A stretch of DNA of 64,000 nucleotides from Lepeophtheirus salmonis (GCF_016086655.4 NC_052131.2:10895940-10959939); one strand, 5' to 3'; shown: positions 23,590 through 37,039, numbered from the stretch's first letter. Made by a program: numbers and translations. Notes: generated by a model not told the origin, from the sequence alone.

Positions 23590-26150
23590 TACACCAACTA
23601 TTAGAGCAAATAAAGTTTTAGGTTTCTAAAATATCCATTTTAATGTTGAATGGGCTAAAACACACCAAGAAATTACTAAATTTAGCTTTTGAATTAAAAT
23701 GTTGGAAGGTAAATATAATAAAATTATATTTTAGTTAAAGTTAGCTCTTTAGGGGTTAAAAAGAGTATTTCTTTTTCGAAAGTAAAACAAACGAAGTTAT
23801 AGTATATCAAATATTTTATTAGAAAAAACTATATTTATAATTCAAAAGGTATAATTAAAGAAAAATGTTGATTTGAATGCCACTTTTTGAAACAAAAATT
23901 TACATTATATGTAGATTTAATTTTATGTTCAACTTTTTAATGCACTGTCATTTATTTAAATTAAATTATTGAAATATATGTTAATAAATTCCTTTACCAA
24001 CTTATAAGTCGTTTTATATAGACTTGTTCAATTTTCTTTCCTACCAAATAGAATTTAAAAAAAATATATATAATTAAATTTGAATATAAGGGTGTGGATA
24101 GTTAATAATTATAAAAAAATAATTCCAAAATATTTATTTTTTTGTGAATAGTTATGGAGTTTTGAAATATTTTTCCAAAAATTTAATATTTGGAATTTAA
24201 TTTACCGTGAATAGGTAATTATTATTTTTTTTTACAAAAATTATGATGTAACGAATTAAGTCACAAGGTTGAAGTAAATATTTATTTATTTATGGTTTTA
24301 AGTTTACGGAAACAGAGCCACATGGGTCTTAAAGTTATCTTATAGTTTTGAATAAAAATAATTGAATACTTGTATTTTACAAAATGATGCTTAAATTAAA
24401 AGTTGAACACATTTAGATAATGATTTTGTTTCATAAGTATTTAAAAAATTATTTTTATATACTAAAAAGAAGCATTGAAAAAGAAAGGCCTATATTTTTA
24501 GAGTTTAATAATTTTCTAATAAAATTAGAGAATAATTATGTATATTAAATGTCAATATAAATAATTTAAAAAAAAGATAATCTTATTATTAAAATCAAGA
24601 ATAAACTTTAAATATATTGCCTTTAACGCTTGACGTTATAAGTCATATGTAAAACTGTACATATTAACTAGTGACTTGATATAAGAGATTTAAATAGTCA
24701 TCTTTGGAGAAAACAAACTTTTTTATTGCTGACATGAACTCTTTGTTACCATCACAAATACATTTTTCATCTTTATATAAATATGATACTTTTTTTTCCC
24801 GATGATTTAATTATATATTGAAAGCATGTTAGGAATGATTTATTAGACCATAACAAAAAAAAAAAATATCCACATTAATTGTGTGGTAAATTGGGAAAAA
24901 GTTTAATTTTAATAAATCTGAATAATTATGTACATTTTTGAATTTAAATTTGAAAATAAAAACTATAATTATTTTGCAAAAAATTAAGAGAATATTAAAA
25001 ATATAATTTTAAAATAATTATTCCAAATTACATATAAAAATTACAAGAATAATTCTGGTTTTTCAATATTTTTAGTACTTTTGTCCAGCGTTAAGTGATA
25101 TAAATCCAATTTTTTTCTGAAGATGCATGTATTTAAAAAATATAATTTGCTTAACTTCAGCTACACAAGCTCTTTGATATAGTATTATTTTTTTGATCAA
25201 GTAAATAAGAAATTATAAGATATTAAACAACACATTCAAAAATGAAAAGTAAAAAAAACATACTTTGCTATATGATCATTTATGATTGGCTTTAAAAATG
25301 AATGTTTTAGGATAAAATGTATATTTTTTACTACCTACTTTTTAATTTGTTATAATTTCCTTAATCCATATTTAACATCTGATTATGTACTTAATTCAGG
25401 ATTCAAACAGTAAAAAGTAATTGAAAAAAAATCAAAATTATGCTTTTTTAAACGAATATTTAATATCTAACAAACTTCATAAACAATTTTAAACATAGTT
25501 ACAATAAATAAAAGAGTTCAAAAATCTTCCTAGATATGATTAAATTCTTAAAGCTTGAAAATGGAACACAACTATTATAAAATCAGTAAATAATTTTTTT
25601 ATACATTTTCTTAACATCTTTTGAGTAGAAATAATTGTACATACATAAACAAAACTACGTTCTATATTTAAAAAAAGAAATAAACGACCCACATTTAATA
25701 GTTGTCAAGTTTTCTTTGAAATTTTGATTGGAAGCCAATTTTGAATAATATAAGTACTTTTTTAAAAGAGCAATATCTTTCTCATACACTTATCAAATTT
25801 TCATAATTTTTGGTTAGATTATATAACCTACAATTATTGATTCTTTTGGTATTAGCTTATATAATATATCAAAAAATTGTCGAATTTTAGGGATTTTTTT
25901 ATGTTTAATTTTTAATTTTCCTATGGAAGTCTTAATGAACCAGTAATTTAAAAGTTTACAATAGAAGGAATTGTAGAAATTCAATAATAAATTCTTCTAA
26001 TCAAAAAATTATGTAAGAAATGATAAGTAGAATAAAGATGTAATATTGAAACATTATTTTAATTGCTTTTTGAGAAGTTTTGGCTAATTTTATTCAAATA
26101 TTGCGTATAAAAAAGGCATAGCAAATTCTTTAACTTTTGAACGCCTTATT
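23590..26150. other. AT-rich spacer, no gene seen
   Basis: About 2.5 kb of very A/T-rich sequence dense in stops in all frames. No element ends or coding stretches recognised. Confidence 0.6.
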
Positions 26151-26174
26151 TACCAAGTTTCTAGGATAAATATT

Positions 26175-27137
26175 ATGAAAATTGAGCAAAAAAGGCAAGA
26201 ATTGGCTTTTTTAGTCCGCACCAGATTTAGCGATTTTGATATTATAAACACCGTTAATGTCTGCTGGAGAGTCATGATTAAGGTCAACAATGGGGAAGAC
26301 ATCAGTGATCGTCATAAAAGCGGAAATCCAATCAAATTGAAGCCTTAAACGGCAAAAAAAAACAAAAACACTTTTTTGAAAAATATAAAGAGCATGATGA
26401 CGGACTTTATGAAGAAGCGGTCGGTGAGCCGTTCCGTGGTGTCCAAAGACGTATACAAAGCTGGTGGCTGGTCTCTCTTACATATTGAAGGACCCTTTCT
26501 CACACAGCAACAACAAAAATTACAATTTTATTGGTACAAAAAGCTTAACAATGACCCGAGGTATCACAGAAACTGAATTTTGTTCTTCTTGCGCGAGAAG
26601 ACATATACAGTGGATCTGGAGTACAAGAGGCAAAACGATCTGGTCGTATGTTTTGGAGAACCTCTTTGAAGTGTTCATCAACAAGTATTCTGCTTCAGTA
26701 ATGATACTCGCCATTGTTCCATCTGAAGGTCACAAAGTGAAGCCGATTTGGTTCCCCGTTTGATACAGATTGAGTAGCGAGGATTACTTGATGATTTGCA
26801 AAAGTACTTCCCTGGGTTCGCAAGATCACACACCAATCAAAGAAAACCAATTATTGCTTTCAACAGGACGGGGCTCTTACATATAAGGCGAAAATTGTGC
26901 AGGATTGAATGGCCAAAAAAATGACGTTCCGGAAGAAGGACTTCTGACCACAGCAAAGACCCGACTTGCATCCTCTTGATTACAGTATCTGATGGCGAAT
27001 TGAAAACAATGCCTGTAGATAACGTCATAGCAGTAATGATTCCCGTAAAGCAATTGGTTGAGAAGGAGTGGCGATCATTGTCGAAGCACTACGTTGTCAA
27101 CATTTGGAAAGCGTTCTGGGGTCGTGTGAGTGAGTGA
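26175..27137 (+). pseudogene. Full-length but decayed mariner-type transposase
   Basis: ATG at 26175 begins MKIEQKRQELAFLVRTRFSD. NNGEDISDRHKSGNPIKLKP follows, then KKRSVSRSVVSKDVYKAGG (second HTH, about 26412-26468) and GPFLTQQQQKLQF. Around 26580-26620 FLREKTYTVDLEYKRQND replaces the usual FSDEKTFTVD block, so the first catalytic Asp is lost. CFQQDGALTYKAKIVQD (about 26855-26910) keeps the second Asp, and PDLHPLDYSI (about 26960-26990) the third. The end LSKHYVVNIWKAFWGRVSE runs to a stop at 27135-27137. Length matches a normal mariner gene of about 330 codons, but there are at least six frame changes or stops. Belongs to the same broad family as the core-deleted copies at 3.0, 28.5 and 32.8 kb. 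Termini not resolved. Confidence 0.8.
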
Positions 27138-27339
27138 TTAAGGCCAAAATTTCTCAAATTCATAAAAATCTTTAGAGTTTTAGCTACAACCGCTAGGTGT
27201 AATTAATTGTACAACCTTCATGATGTTCCAATACTTTCTGACGGCCCGGTATAATAGACAACGCGATTTTGCTGAAGCGGTCAGGTACACTACTCTATTC
27301 GTCCAAAAATTCAGAAAATGTGTTGATCATAATTGTGAT

Positions 27340-27715
27340 TGATGATGATGTCCCGGAAATTTTGTGACTAAGAAATTACCAAAATCGTCCGAAGTCTTGC
27401 TTTGTTGAGAAAAATAAATATAAAAGTTGAGATGAATGCAAGACAATCAATGAAAGTAATTGCTGATAGTATCGACGTAGGGTTCTGTTCAACTGTCAAT
27501 CGTGCCATCAATGAAGATATACAGACGCAAGGACCAGCTTCTGGTTCTTCATCTACACGCTGGTCCTGAAGGTCTACTTCAAGGTCACGAGCAATGAAAA
27601 ATTCTCTTGGATCCTTTGCATCATGAAAGACCAACCTTGGATCTGGTAGCAAGATAGCGTACTCTTTCACACCAGCAAAAGAACATTCCATTTGCTTCAT
27701 TATGAGATTGTGATG
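27340..27715 (+). pseudogene. Possible second mariner-like relic (doubtful)
   Basis: The plus strand gives LLRKINIKVEMNARQSMKVI then ADSIDVGFCSTVNRAINEDI, reading like the HTH linker of a mariner (RRS..MAKDLGVS..TVxRxIxEDL). Downstream the frame degenerates with no catalytic block I can identify. The 110-codon minus frame 27368-27700 is taken as its shadow. Confidence 0.4.
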
Positions 27716-28494
27716 TATATAGCGCCAAGTTATTGGCTTAACTCGCCCAAATAGAACACTTAGACTATGTATTTAGACTGGTTTCCGATGAAGGCCCACA
27801 ACTAAATTGCTGAGAGCTAGGATATGGAAGGCATACTAGACTTTACCGAGTGGGACAGTCAAGACAGCAGTGGGACGTTTCTAGGGACTTTGTGAACATG
27901 TGGTCCAAACTAAGGGTAGTTTTATTGATTGAATCTCAAATCTATGTGAAAATGTTTATTTTTGTGAAAATTTTGATAATATAAACTCAGAAATATAGTA
28001 ACAGCAGCGTTCTATTTTTTTCTTGGGGTGCGGAAGCTAAGAAAAACCACGCTTTATATCGTTTTTTAAAGTGACTATCTACAAAAAAGTACACAAATAG
28101 GAACGGGATATGGTCTTGAAATATAGAACTTGAGCTCTGTGTACCAAATGTAAACTTGGAGGAAGGGCAGGAGGGGGTTAAACATGTCTACAACTCTCGT
28201 GCATACTGTGCACATGGCACCATTCCATAAATATCCCTGTCAATTTAAATATGTAAAATTATACTAATATTGTCTGGTATTTGATTTTCACGTTTTTCTA
28301 CTATTTTAAGATGATAGAATTGCAAATAATAATAAAAATATTAAATAAACTTCATGAAGGGGATATTTATATATTTTGGTCATTGTCTGAAAATGTAACA
28401 AACTTAATTCCTGCCTTTTTCTAGTTAACAATATGATTTAAAAAAACTTATTTTTTATTAACCATTTATGATGATATATTTTTCTTGAAATTAG
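27716..28494. other. Spacer with no assigned content
   Basis: Slightly less AT-rich than average to about 27910, then AT-rich. GGGTGCGGAAGC at 28026-28037 resembles the mariner terminus GGGTTCGGAAGC at 14.9 kb (reverse sense) and may be an orphan end. Confidence 0.4.
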
Positions 28495-28495
28495 C

Positions 28496-29030
28496 AAGTC
28501 CAAAAAGTTGTACAAGAAGAACAGCTCTGTCAAGAAGGCGAAAGTGGACCTGCAAAAGTTAAGGAAAACACCCCAGGCCAATCCCCTCAAGTCCATGAGG
28601 GCCCATGCTAGATATCTCAGGTTTCTATGCCAGACTGTTCAGAGAGCTAACAAAAAAGTGGATGGTAAAAGACTTGTGATGCTGGAGAGTCCACAATTGA
28701 TACCAGCAAAGAAAGAAACCCATCTCCTTTATTGCAAATACTCTTTTGAATGAGTCTTTTGAACTCTTTTTTGACACTTGAGTACACCTTTTTGGGATCA
28801 TGTTGAGGGTAAGATCTGCAGAGTCCGTCAAAAGTACTGTCTGCCAGCACTGGGGCCCCATGACAGAAGACTACATCCGCAGCGAGTACCAGGCTTTCCG
28901 TGGCCTGGAAACCATCAGTGCTATTGGCAAGGTGGTTATATAAGTGATTAAGAGAGCACACATCAATTTATAGTATTAATTTTGTTGACATTTTATTGTA
29001 AAAATTTTATACGGCTATTAATAAGATTTG
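28496..29030 (+). mobile_element. Tc1/mariner-like element, copy 2 of core-deleted family, 5'-truncated
   Basis: The frame 28508-28753 reads SSVKKAKVDLQKLRKTPQAN, then RAHARYLRFLCQTVQRANKK, then LESPQLIPAKKETHLLYCK: the second HTH and linker of a mariner-type transposase. Immediately after LLYCKYSFE and a stop, the sequence passes to FWDHVEGK near 28790 and then to C-terminal sequence (TEDYIRSEYQAF in another frame, 28860-28900) with a fragment like the GGYIN end near 28925-28945. The core with the first two catalytic Asp is absent, with the same join as copies 1 and 3. The 3' flank TATTTATAGTATTAATTTTG-like matches the other copies to about 29030. The left inverted repeat is missing. Confidence 0.75.
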
Positions 29031-29039
29031 CCTTTTAAA

Positions 29040-30060
29040 AAAAGTGATTTCAAAATTATAATACATTACCGTAAAAATAAAAAAATAATAATAAGTAGTA
29101 ATACTGAACGATGTTAACAGAATGCCCAGAAAATATTTTTTGGGGAAAAAAAAGAACGTCAGTTTTTACTGGAGTTGGAAATGAAAAAACCAAAAAGAAG
29201 AAGCACCTGAGGAAATATCCAGCTTAGGCGCTGCCTATAAAGCATTTCTTCTTATGCACGGTTTTCCTGATATGATAGTACTTATTTAATTAAGTAAGCA
29301 AAAAAGTAACTTTTTTTTTCTTAAATAGGGTTTATCATACCTTTCATATAATCTTTCTTATTATCTAAAATCCCTTTTCTTAAGAATTTTTTGGTACTTA
29401 AGTTATAATTAGTTAATCTGAATTAAAGATTAATTATTTATTTAATAGAAAGCTAATGATTTCCATTAAATTTACCGAGGATAATGACACCATTAGTCTT
29501 TAATCTCTTAAGAAAGAATGATTACCCTTATGTATTTTTAGTGTGAACATATTTTAATTATTGAAAAAAAGTGAGAACTAATTATTATTGTATTATTCTT
29601 ATTTTTACGAGGTCTGATCAAAAAGAAACATTTATTCTATAATTTCGAATTTGATTCTTATCTTCTTTAAATATGTTGGTACATATGTCCGCCACGTTTG
29701 AATTGCTAGTTTTTTTTAAATAAAAAAGTTGAACGTCTTTTTGTGTGCACAACAATTTTCTACTTTTTGAAAAAAATGGAAAGAACAAATCAATTTAGAG
29801 CAAATTACATAATTTACTTTTTTAAATTGTTTATTTTTCTAAATTTAACATATTAACAATAAATTATTAGAAAAATAAATAAACTTTCAAATATTTAATA
29901 ATATTTTTTTCCTAAATTGATATTTCTTTCCATTTTTCCAATAGTGGAAAATTGTGATGCATACCGAAGACGTCTAACCCCTTTATGTGTCAAAAACAAA
30001 GTAATCATACAAAATGGCTACTAATGTTATCATATGTTATACATGTGTAACACCAAAATA
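29040..30060. other. AT-rich spacer, no gene seen
   Basis: No coding or element signal recognised. Confidence 0.6.
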
Positions 30061-30760
30061 TTAAAAAGAAATGAGAATTGTATGAAAATTAAATTTGGAA
30101 TGAGAAAAAAAGAAGTTTTTTTTAACCAGTCTCAATTTATTCTGGTGCTCAATTAATAACAATACAAAAACATTAAAATTATCTAAGTACATAGACAAAT
30201 ATAAAGACCATATAAATTTTCCAAGTAAAAACAATAATTCATTAAATTTTTTCTTGCAAATGATGAAAATACATGCACCAATTTCCATATTCTTTGCTTT
30301 GATTACATACACACAGTATTGTAATTTTACGATTACTGCATGCAAGTTTACGTCACTCTTTGATATTAGAACAAAAAAATCCTTTGGCTGTATTGTCTTT
30401 CCAAAAACCACATCTAGTTCTTCTGCCAATGTGTCATATATTGGCTGCAGTGTTTTACATTCATATAGAATGTGAAATGCTGTTTCTTGCTCTTCCCTAC
30501 AAAAGTAGTAAAGTTTGCTTAAATAAGCTGACACTTCCAGGGTTCCAGTAATCACACGGTACGAACATCATTTTTCAGAAATAATTCTGGAAACTATTGC
30601 AGGCTTTTCTTCCAGTTAACTATATATTTCTCTTCCTTAAAACATTTTTAATTAGTGGTAGTGATGATTCACAACACATTTTTCTTATTGATACAACTTT
30701 TATCTTAGCGAGCTGCTGCCTTAAACAAAGATCCTTAGTAAAATCATAAGTATGCTCATA
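30061..30760 (-). pseudogene. C-terminal end of a LINE ORF2 (zinc-binding RT tail)
   Basis: The minus frame 30555-30061 (164 codons) contains YYFCREEQETAFHILYEC, matching the Cys/His knuckle at the end of many non-LTR retrotransposon polymerases (usual CxxCxxEEET..H.xxEC; the first Cys of the pair is Tyr here). It continues KTLQPIYDTLAEELD and, near 30290-30330, KLQYCVYVIKAKNMEIGACI, like the conserved IWxxRN helix region. Upstream in other frames, KVVSIRKMCCESSLPLIKN (about 30640-30700) may be more of the same protein. There is no catalytic domain. Possibly the tail of the LINE family whose RT piece lies at 7.5-8.2 kb, but the parts do not overlap, so this cannot be tested by eye. Confidence 0.65.
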
Positions 30761-32787
30761 AACATTAAAAATAAGGACTTTTTTAAGCAGAGTTGTATGT
30801 AATAACAGGTTATTTTTCGTGGTTTTTTCAATTTGCTAATAAAATGATGTAAAAAAATCTAATATTGTGTACAAGTTGTTATGTAAAAGTACATGTTGTA
30901 TCTTGTATAGGCAAATTGCCAAAGTTTAAATTTCTCCTTTTTATTATTTAATTATAACATTGGTAATTAGAATTACCAACTATTAATTGGTTAGTAGTAT
31001 TTTGATCTATTAAAATGACACAGTTTTTATCTAAAATAAGTAACTTAACTGTGAGCATTTTAACTTTAGAATGTCCACGGAATACTTAGATTTCAGTAAT
31101 TTATATTAAAATAATGAAAAATAATACTATTAATTTATCGATTATACATAAAATATGACATTTTTCATAATAAAAGTTCCTGTTAAATTTGTATTGCAGT
31201 CATATTTAAAAAAGTTAATTATTTTGGTATTTTTCCTCAAAAAATGTCATCAAGGCTAAAGTCATCCAAATTAACCCTTATACGTTTATCTAAATAAATA
31301 AAAATTACTTGCAAATTTAAGTATATATCATTCAAATTGTTTATTTGTGATATTCTAACAGACAAATTGATAATAAGAAGGCTACATATAGTTTAACGTA
31401 TATAGGTATATATTGTTCGTATTTAATGCTTATAATGAATGCTTGTAAAAATATATTTTAATTTTTGATAAGCTATAATGTATAGTATACGTAGATGTTA
31501 AAACCAAATCACATTTTTTTTTAATGTAAGATTTTATGAGCATGGATGTACCTCAAAATAGTTTTAAAACTGTTTCAAACTTTTTAGTGATATTTCTTCA
31601 TCAAAAAGAACACTTTTAAAGCTGCTTATCTTTACTTTTTTAGCAAAAACAGAAGAAGAATTAATTGACACCCTAATAACCAAAATATACTTCTGACACT
31701 TGGTTTGTATTATATTCATATGTACATATACCTAAAATTACTATGTTTGCAAACATATTGCAAATATATGCTTGTTGTAAATGCGGGCAGAAGCATCAAT
31801 AATGGAATGTTAGTACACAAACGATCATTGGTAAATATGAAGTAATAATAAGTAAACATTTACTTTACATTAAGGAGGTATGTTTTTAACTTTTTTCAAA
31901 TTTCGGTTACAACCAGTTCGTAAAAGTTGTGATATTATTAAAAAATTTAATTTAATTTATAAGTTTAAAAGTTGAAAGAACTTGTTTATTTTGTCGATAA
32001 AAATTAAAATACAGTTTTTTACATTTATTAATTATAATAGCTAATATTCGGATCATGAATCTTTGTTTAACTTTTTCTATAGGACAATTTTAGGGAAAAA
32101 ATTGTAAACACTTTATAAAAGTAAAAAAAATATTTTTTATAGAATCTTGAAATTTTTCTTAATATTTATATTTACTAAGGAAACAGCTTTTTATTTTGTT
32201 TTATCCATAATTTGATCAAGATGTGTCACCTAAAGATGAAATTGTTGGACAATATAATTTTGCATAGATACATTTCATACCATATCCAAACTTTTCCACA
32301 TTACCCATAATCGAAATTCAAAAAAAGTTAAAAAACAAACCACCCTACTACTCTACATTTATGTACTTAAAATCCCTTTTTAGAGAGTAATTTGATCTAT
32401 TAATCAAAGGCATTGTGATGTACATATATTTCCAAACATACACTCATATAAAAATAAATATTAAACCATATACCGATCCCACATTTTTGACAGAAAATAA
32501 TGTATTATGATTTTGAACCATGATATAGAAAGTCAACTGTTCATAGCATAAAATGATACCATTTATGCTTCTATGCAGTGATGTTGTTTCAATATCAGTA
32601 TTAGACTCAATATCCTCCGTTTTTAATGCGTTTCAGGATAATATCAAACTTTAATACTCACTTGTTTTCCCTTCAAATTCTAAAATGAATACTTTCTCAT
32701 GGATGTTCAACGCTCCAGGGCTAAAATACATAAAAAATAATTATTTTTTTACAAATCTAATATTTTGGCGCCGTTACCAAAGTTAGT
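30761..32787. other. AT-rich spacer
   Basis: No gene seen. TTTGGCGCCGTTACC at 32764-32778 recalls a retroelement primer-binding site but has no LTR beside it that I can recognise. Confidence 0.5.
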
Positions 32788-35478
32788 ATAAAAATTAATT
32801 CAATTAAAATCTGAAAACTTACTTATTAAATAATTTATGAAGGTTCAGTGAATAAAATTATTTCATATTTCGATGTATTAAAGCATAATTTACAAAACAA
32901 AACAAACCTGATCTCTCTAACTTACATACAAATTGAGAAAAATTACACTTCAATGTGATTGACGAATTTCCTTTCCTGCACTCCAAGCAGTTGGGCGTCT
33001 TAAGGACCACAGTCTACACAGTCAGCAAGTCCGAAATGTTGAAAAATGACTCTGTCAAAAAGCCAAAATAGACTCAAAGGTGATAAAGAAAACAGACCAG
33101 GTCAATCAACTCAAATCCATGAGGGGCCAATAAAATGATCTCAGAGCTTTAGAACAGACTATTCAGAGAGCTATCAAAAAAGTAGGTGGACCGAGCATTC
33201 CGAGGGTGAGGAGATCACTTTTGACACTGGCAATGAAATAAACAACTTTACATGAAGGTGTGTTGCTCACCACTTTTATAATTAGACAGAAGTAAGCAAG
33301 CGAATTTTAATGACGTCACATATGTGTGAAAAATACTGACCCGTACTTGAATTTGCTCTAAGATTACAAGGAACCTAACTCAAAATGCAAGATTTGCTAC
33401 TGCCAAATTGGGACTATATGTATGAAAAATAAAAGAATAGGTACTTTTATTAATATAACACAGTAGACGACTAATACAATTATTTGCACTGTAGTAGTAA
33501 CTTTGAACAACTTCATCTAATCATTTGTGAATATTTTTCAACTTTTTTTTAGATAGGGGATATGCACTATTATCTTAATATTTGGTATAGTTTTTGAATA
33601 CAAAAAAACAAAAAATTATCATTATAGTGAAGAAATCAATTATATATTAAAAATCAGTGGATAAACTTTTTCTTAACATGAAATGCTTATGCCAAAAAAA
33701 TAAACATACAACTAGATCTTAATCTGTTATTTATATTGATATAGTGTTTATCTTGCTAACAGAACTAAAGATGATTCATTGGATAAGCCTCTGTTGCCTT
33801 GTGATTTTTACTTTTCTCTCTACAAAGAGAGATATATTTTAGTAAATATTTGAATAATACTCGGGAAATCAAATTTTCTAAAGATTTTCCATTTTTATGT
33901 TGCTTGCAATAGTTTGTAATACATACCAATAATAGTTCTACAACTAATAATAGGAAGGATTTTGAAAATTCTACTCGCTTGACAACAATCACAATAATAT
34001 AATAGCATTCCCAGGCTCAAAATGAAAACGAAATAAGATAAAAATATATATCGGAGAATTCATAAATAGGGAATGTAAATTTTGAAGAATATCTTTCATA
34101 CTTTATTATTTTTTCAATTAATACTATAACAATCGTAATATCATTTTGTTACATTTTAACTATTGTTTTCAGTAAAACAACTTATAATTATCTATTATAG
34201 AAAACATTTAATAATTTATTTATTTGTGTGAAGATCTTAGATCTTTACAGTGGTAATATTTCAATATGGTGACAAGCAATTCGGCTATTTATAGAATGAT
34301 TTCCAACTCAATAAGTTTGGGAATTTAAATGACATTCAGATATTTCATCATAAGCCTACAGAAGTTAAGAGATTTGTTATAAATTTTGTAAAACACCAAA
34401 CTACTTAACAGCTCCAAATAAATATTTATATGTAATAACAGAATAGAATATACTCAGAAGACCAAAATATTAAGAAAATATATTTACATTCTTTACCAGT
34501 CTATAATCCTGTACCAAGTGTCCAGCTTATATAATTATCTTTATAGACTATATATCACAAAGTCCATCTTATAAATTGAATTGATATAAATGCAATGGAG
34601 ATGAATGATTTCTGCGTTATATAAAACCAGGAAACTGAACCACTCTTATTAATAGAATAGTTTTCTTAGAGTAGGAAACAGAGAAGAGTTGACTTTCAAT
34701 AATTTCAAAAAAAGTGCTGCGGTTGGAAGATGAGAACTCTCTCTACACCTCACTATGAATCTCAATCAATTATTCTGTCGTTTAATGGAACACCTTAGTT
34801 CTTATAACTAGAAGTATACGATGCTTCCGAGGAAGATATGAAGGATTTTACGTTTAAGGACAAATATTAACGAGATAAAAAGTCACTAGTCACAAGTTAC
34901 CTTCATTAAAAGACGTACCTGAACAATGAGCGATCTTCCCATTGAAAGAGATAAAATCCACAAAATGAAATAATTGTTCATTGGATCTTGCCTTAAGAGT
35001 CCCTCGAACGGACCATAAAATTGAAGATAGTTATATCATCTGCCACCTTGATAAATTCTCAACTCATTTTGTTACATTCATATTATCGCTTTCATTTCTC
35101 TGTGAATACAACATTTGTGACGTCACTCACCTCAGCCAATCAGTATGCAGACGTTACGCGACACACCTTTACTATACAACACCTTGATTGCAAAACACAA
35201 TTGAATGAGTCTTTTGAGCTCATTTAAACTATTTTTGACACTTTGACTCCACTACATCACTGATGCCATGACAGAGGACTACATCCAAAGCGGATGCTAG
35301 ACCTTCTGGTGTCGCCTATAAGCCATAATTGCCATAACAGTGGTTACATTAATATTTAAGAGAGCTCAGACACACCTATTTATAGTTTTAATTTTGTTGA
35401 AATTCTATTGTTAATTAATACATTATATCCTGTCGAAGTTTAAAATTCAAAGTTTTCAGAATTGAATAGATCATTCAG
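32788..35478 (+). mobile_element. Tc1/mariner-like element, copy 3 of core-deleted family, split by an insertion
   Basis: Left part 32788-33246 matches copy 1 across ATTAAAGCAT, the region before GTCAGCAAGTC, and the HTH piece QTIQRAIKKVG (about 33155-33190). Right part 35181-35478 resumes with ATTGAATGAGTCTTTTGAGC, CCATGACAGAGGACTACATC and the TATTTATAG flank. The inverted repeats share TCTGAAAACTT (left, about 32810) and its complement (right, about 35455). The right terminus is GATCATTCAG ending at 35478, followed by TA. As in copies 1 and 2, the catalytic core is missing between the GAATGAG block and the C-terminal block. Transposase reading is ruined by stops. Interrupted at 33247-35172 by a separate element. 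Confidence 0.8.
33247..35172. mobile_element. 1.9-kb inverted-repeat element inserted in Tc1-like copy 3
   Basis: Removing this segment restores colinearity of copy 3 with copies 1 and 2. Flanks are TAAACAAC (33239-33246) and TATACAAC (35173-35180), a probable 8-bp target duplication with one change. The ends are inverted repeats: left AAGGTGTGTTGCTCAC (33255-33270), right GTTACGCGACACACCTT (35153-35169). Just inside both ends is the palindrome TGACGTCA (33311-33318 and 35118-35125). An 8-bp duplication suits hAT or P superfamilies, but the interior shows no transposase. Frames at 33765-33992 (minus) and 34981-35227 are short and unrecognised. Best read as a non-autonomous element. Confidence 0.7.
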
Positions 35479-35480
35479 TA

Positions 35481-36960
35481 CATATATAGTTATTTATTTT
35501 AAATGTTTTTTTTTTAAATTATTTTAAAATTTGAACCATTTTCAATTACCTAAAATATAATATAAAAATAAGCCAGAAAATTTAGTAAAAGTTGTAATAA
35601 TTTTTTATATTTCATTCTACAAAATGTTGTAGACTTAATTTATATATAAATTGTTGATCCAAAATAGACTACATTAACATCTTTTTATATAGGCATTCAA
35701 TGTATGGGGCTTTATAATGATATTTTTTCTTATATTTAAATATATTTCATTAAAATTCTTTGGTCTATATTACTGTTTCTTGTGAAATAAATAACGATTA
35801 ATACTTTTTGCAAAGAATTATATAAGTTTGTAAAATATTACAATTATCAAAATTAGCCTTAAATACTAAAATATTTTAATTTTATTTAAAAAAAAATATC
35901 AAATTTAATAATTTGCATTATATTATTTATGTAAATATAAAAGGCTCTTGTTACTTTCCTGGAGTGTATAAAAATCACAACTTATAAAAAACGTGATTTA
36001 TATTGAATTGATGAGACAGTTACAATCACTATACTAAAAATGAATTATTTATGAGAAGTTAATTGTAAAATGGTGAATATATTCCTTCTTCCTTCTATAA
36101 TAAATGCTTTCTATCAAGACAAAAATGGATTAATAAGAAAAATCATCAATTAACAGAAAATGTAATTTAAAGAATAGCTTGAATGGAACTATGGAACAAA
36201 AAATTCAAATTGATGGGTTCCTTTCTAAGAATGGAGAGGAAAAAGGTTTAAAAAAAAATATATATTAATATTTTTACACAAAAGAATTTAATTGTTACAA
36301 AAGAACAATCTCTATGTTTCATTAATTACAAATATTTTTTGCTATTATTTAACTATAGTATTCAGATTGATGTGTGCTATACGTGGTGAATAGTCATAAT
36401 ATATTATTTAAAAAAATATTTTTCAATCAAAGTAATTAATTTTTGTAAGCATACTATGAAAAACCTTAATAAATTTTTAAATTCCATTTTTTTAAAATAC
36501 TATTTAGTCATTCAGTAATTAAGGAGTACTACACTTTTAATTTTATGAACATTTCACAAACTTTGAATGATTATTACCTTATTGCAGCTCAAACATTTTT
36601 TTGAGCCAATGAAATAATAGAAAACTGTACATTCATTCTGTATTGATTAACTCAAAAGCGGTATAACATACAGGGATTAAGGCAAAAGTTCAATTTTGGT
36701 AAGGAGAATATACACATGTATGCTTACAGTAAGAGACCACTAAATTTTTTGAGGTTAAGGTCAACATAATTTATGTTTATTAAAAAAATAAAAGATATTA
36801 AAATTATCAATGAGACACACTAAAAATTTAAAACATAATCGAAAACATCAGAAACCATATTTATGCTTCCATATTTGAAGTATAACAATTGAATTAAACT
36901 AATAAATCAATACAATAATAGCATTGCAGATATGTTTAAAAAGTTGTTAACACTCCTGGA
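35481..36960. other. AT-rich spacer, no gene seen
   Basis: No coding or element signal recognised. Confidence 0.6.
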
Positions 36961-37039
36961 CATTTCTTTGAAGGTCGTGGCAGTAATAATTATTTTGATT
37001 GTTTCAATCCTACAATGCAAAAACTTTTACCTATAAGAG

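Noticed and set aside
27368..27700. 110-codon minus frame
   Set aside because: Better explained by the plus-strand mariner-like HTH reading; no recognised domain of its own.
32764..32778. TTTGGCGCCGTTACC as a retroelement primer-binding site
   Set aside because: No LTR terminus or gag sequence next to it; kept only as a remark.
34981..35227. Two overlapping plus frames across the right end of the nested element
   Set aside because: They cross an element boundary, so cannot be one ancestral protein.
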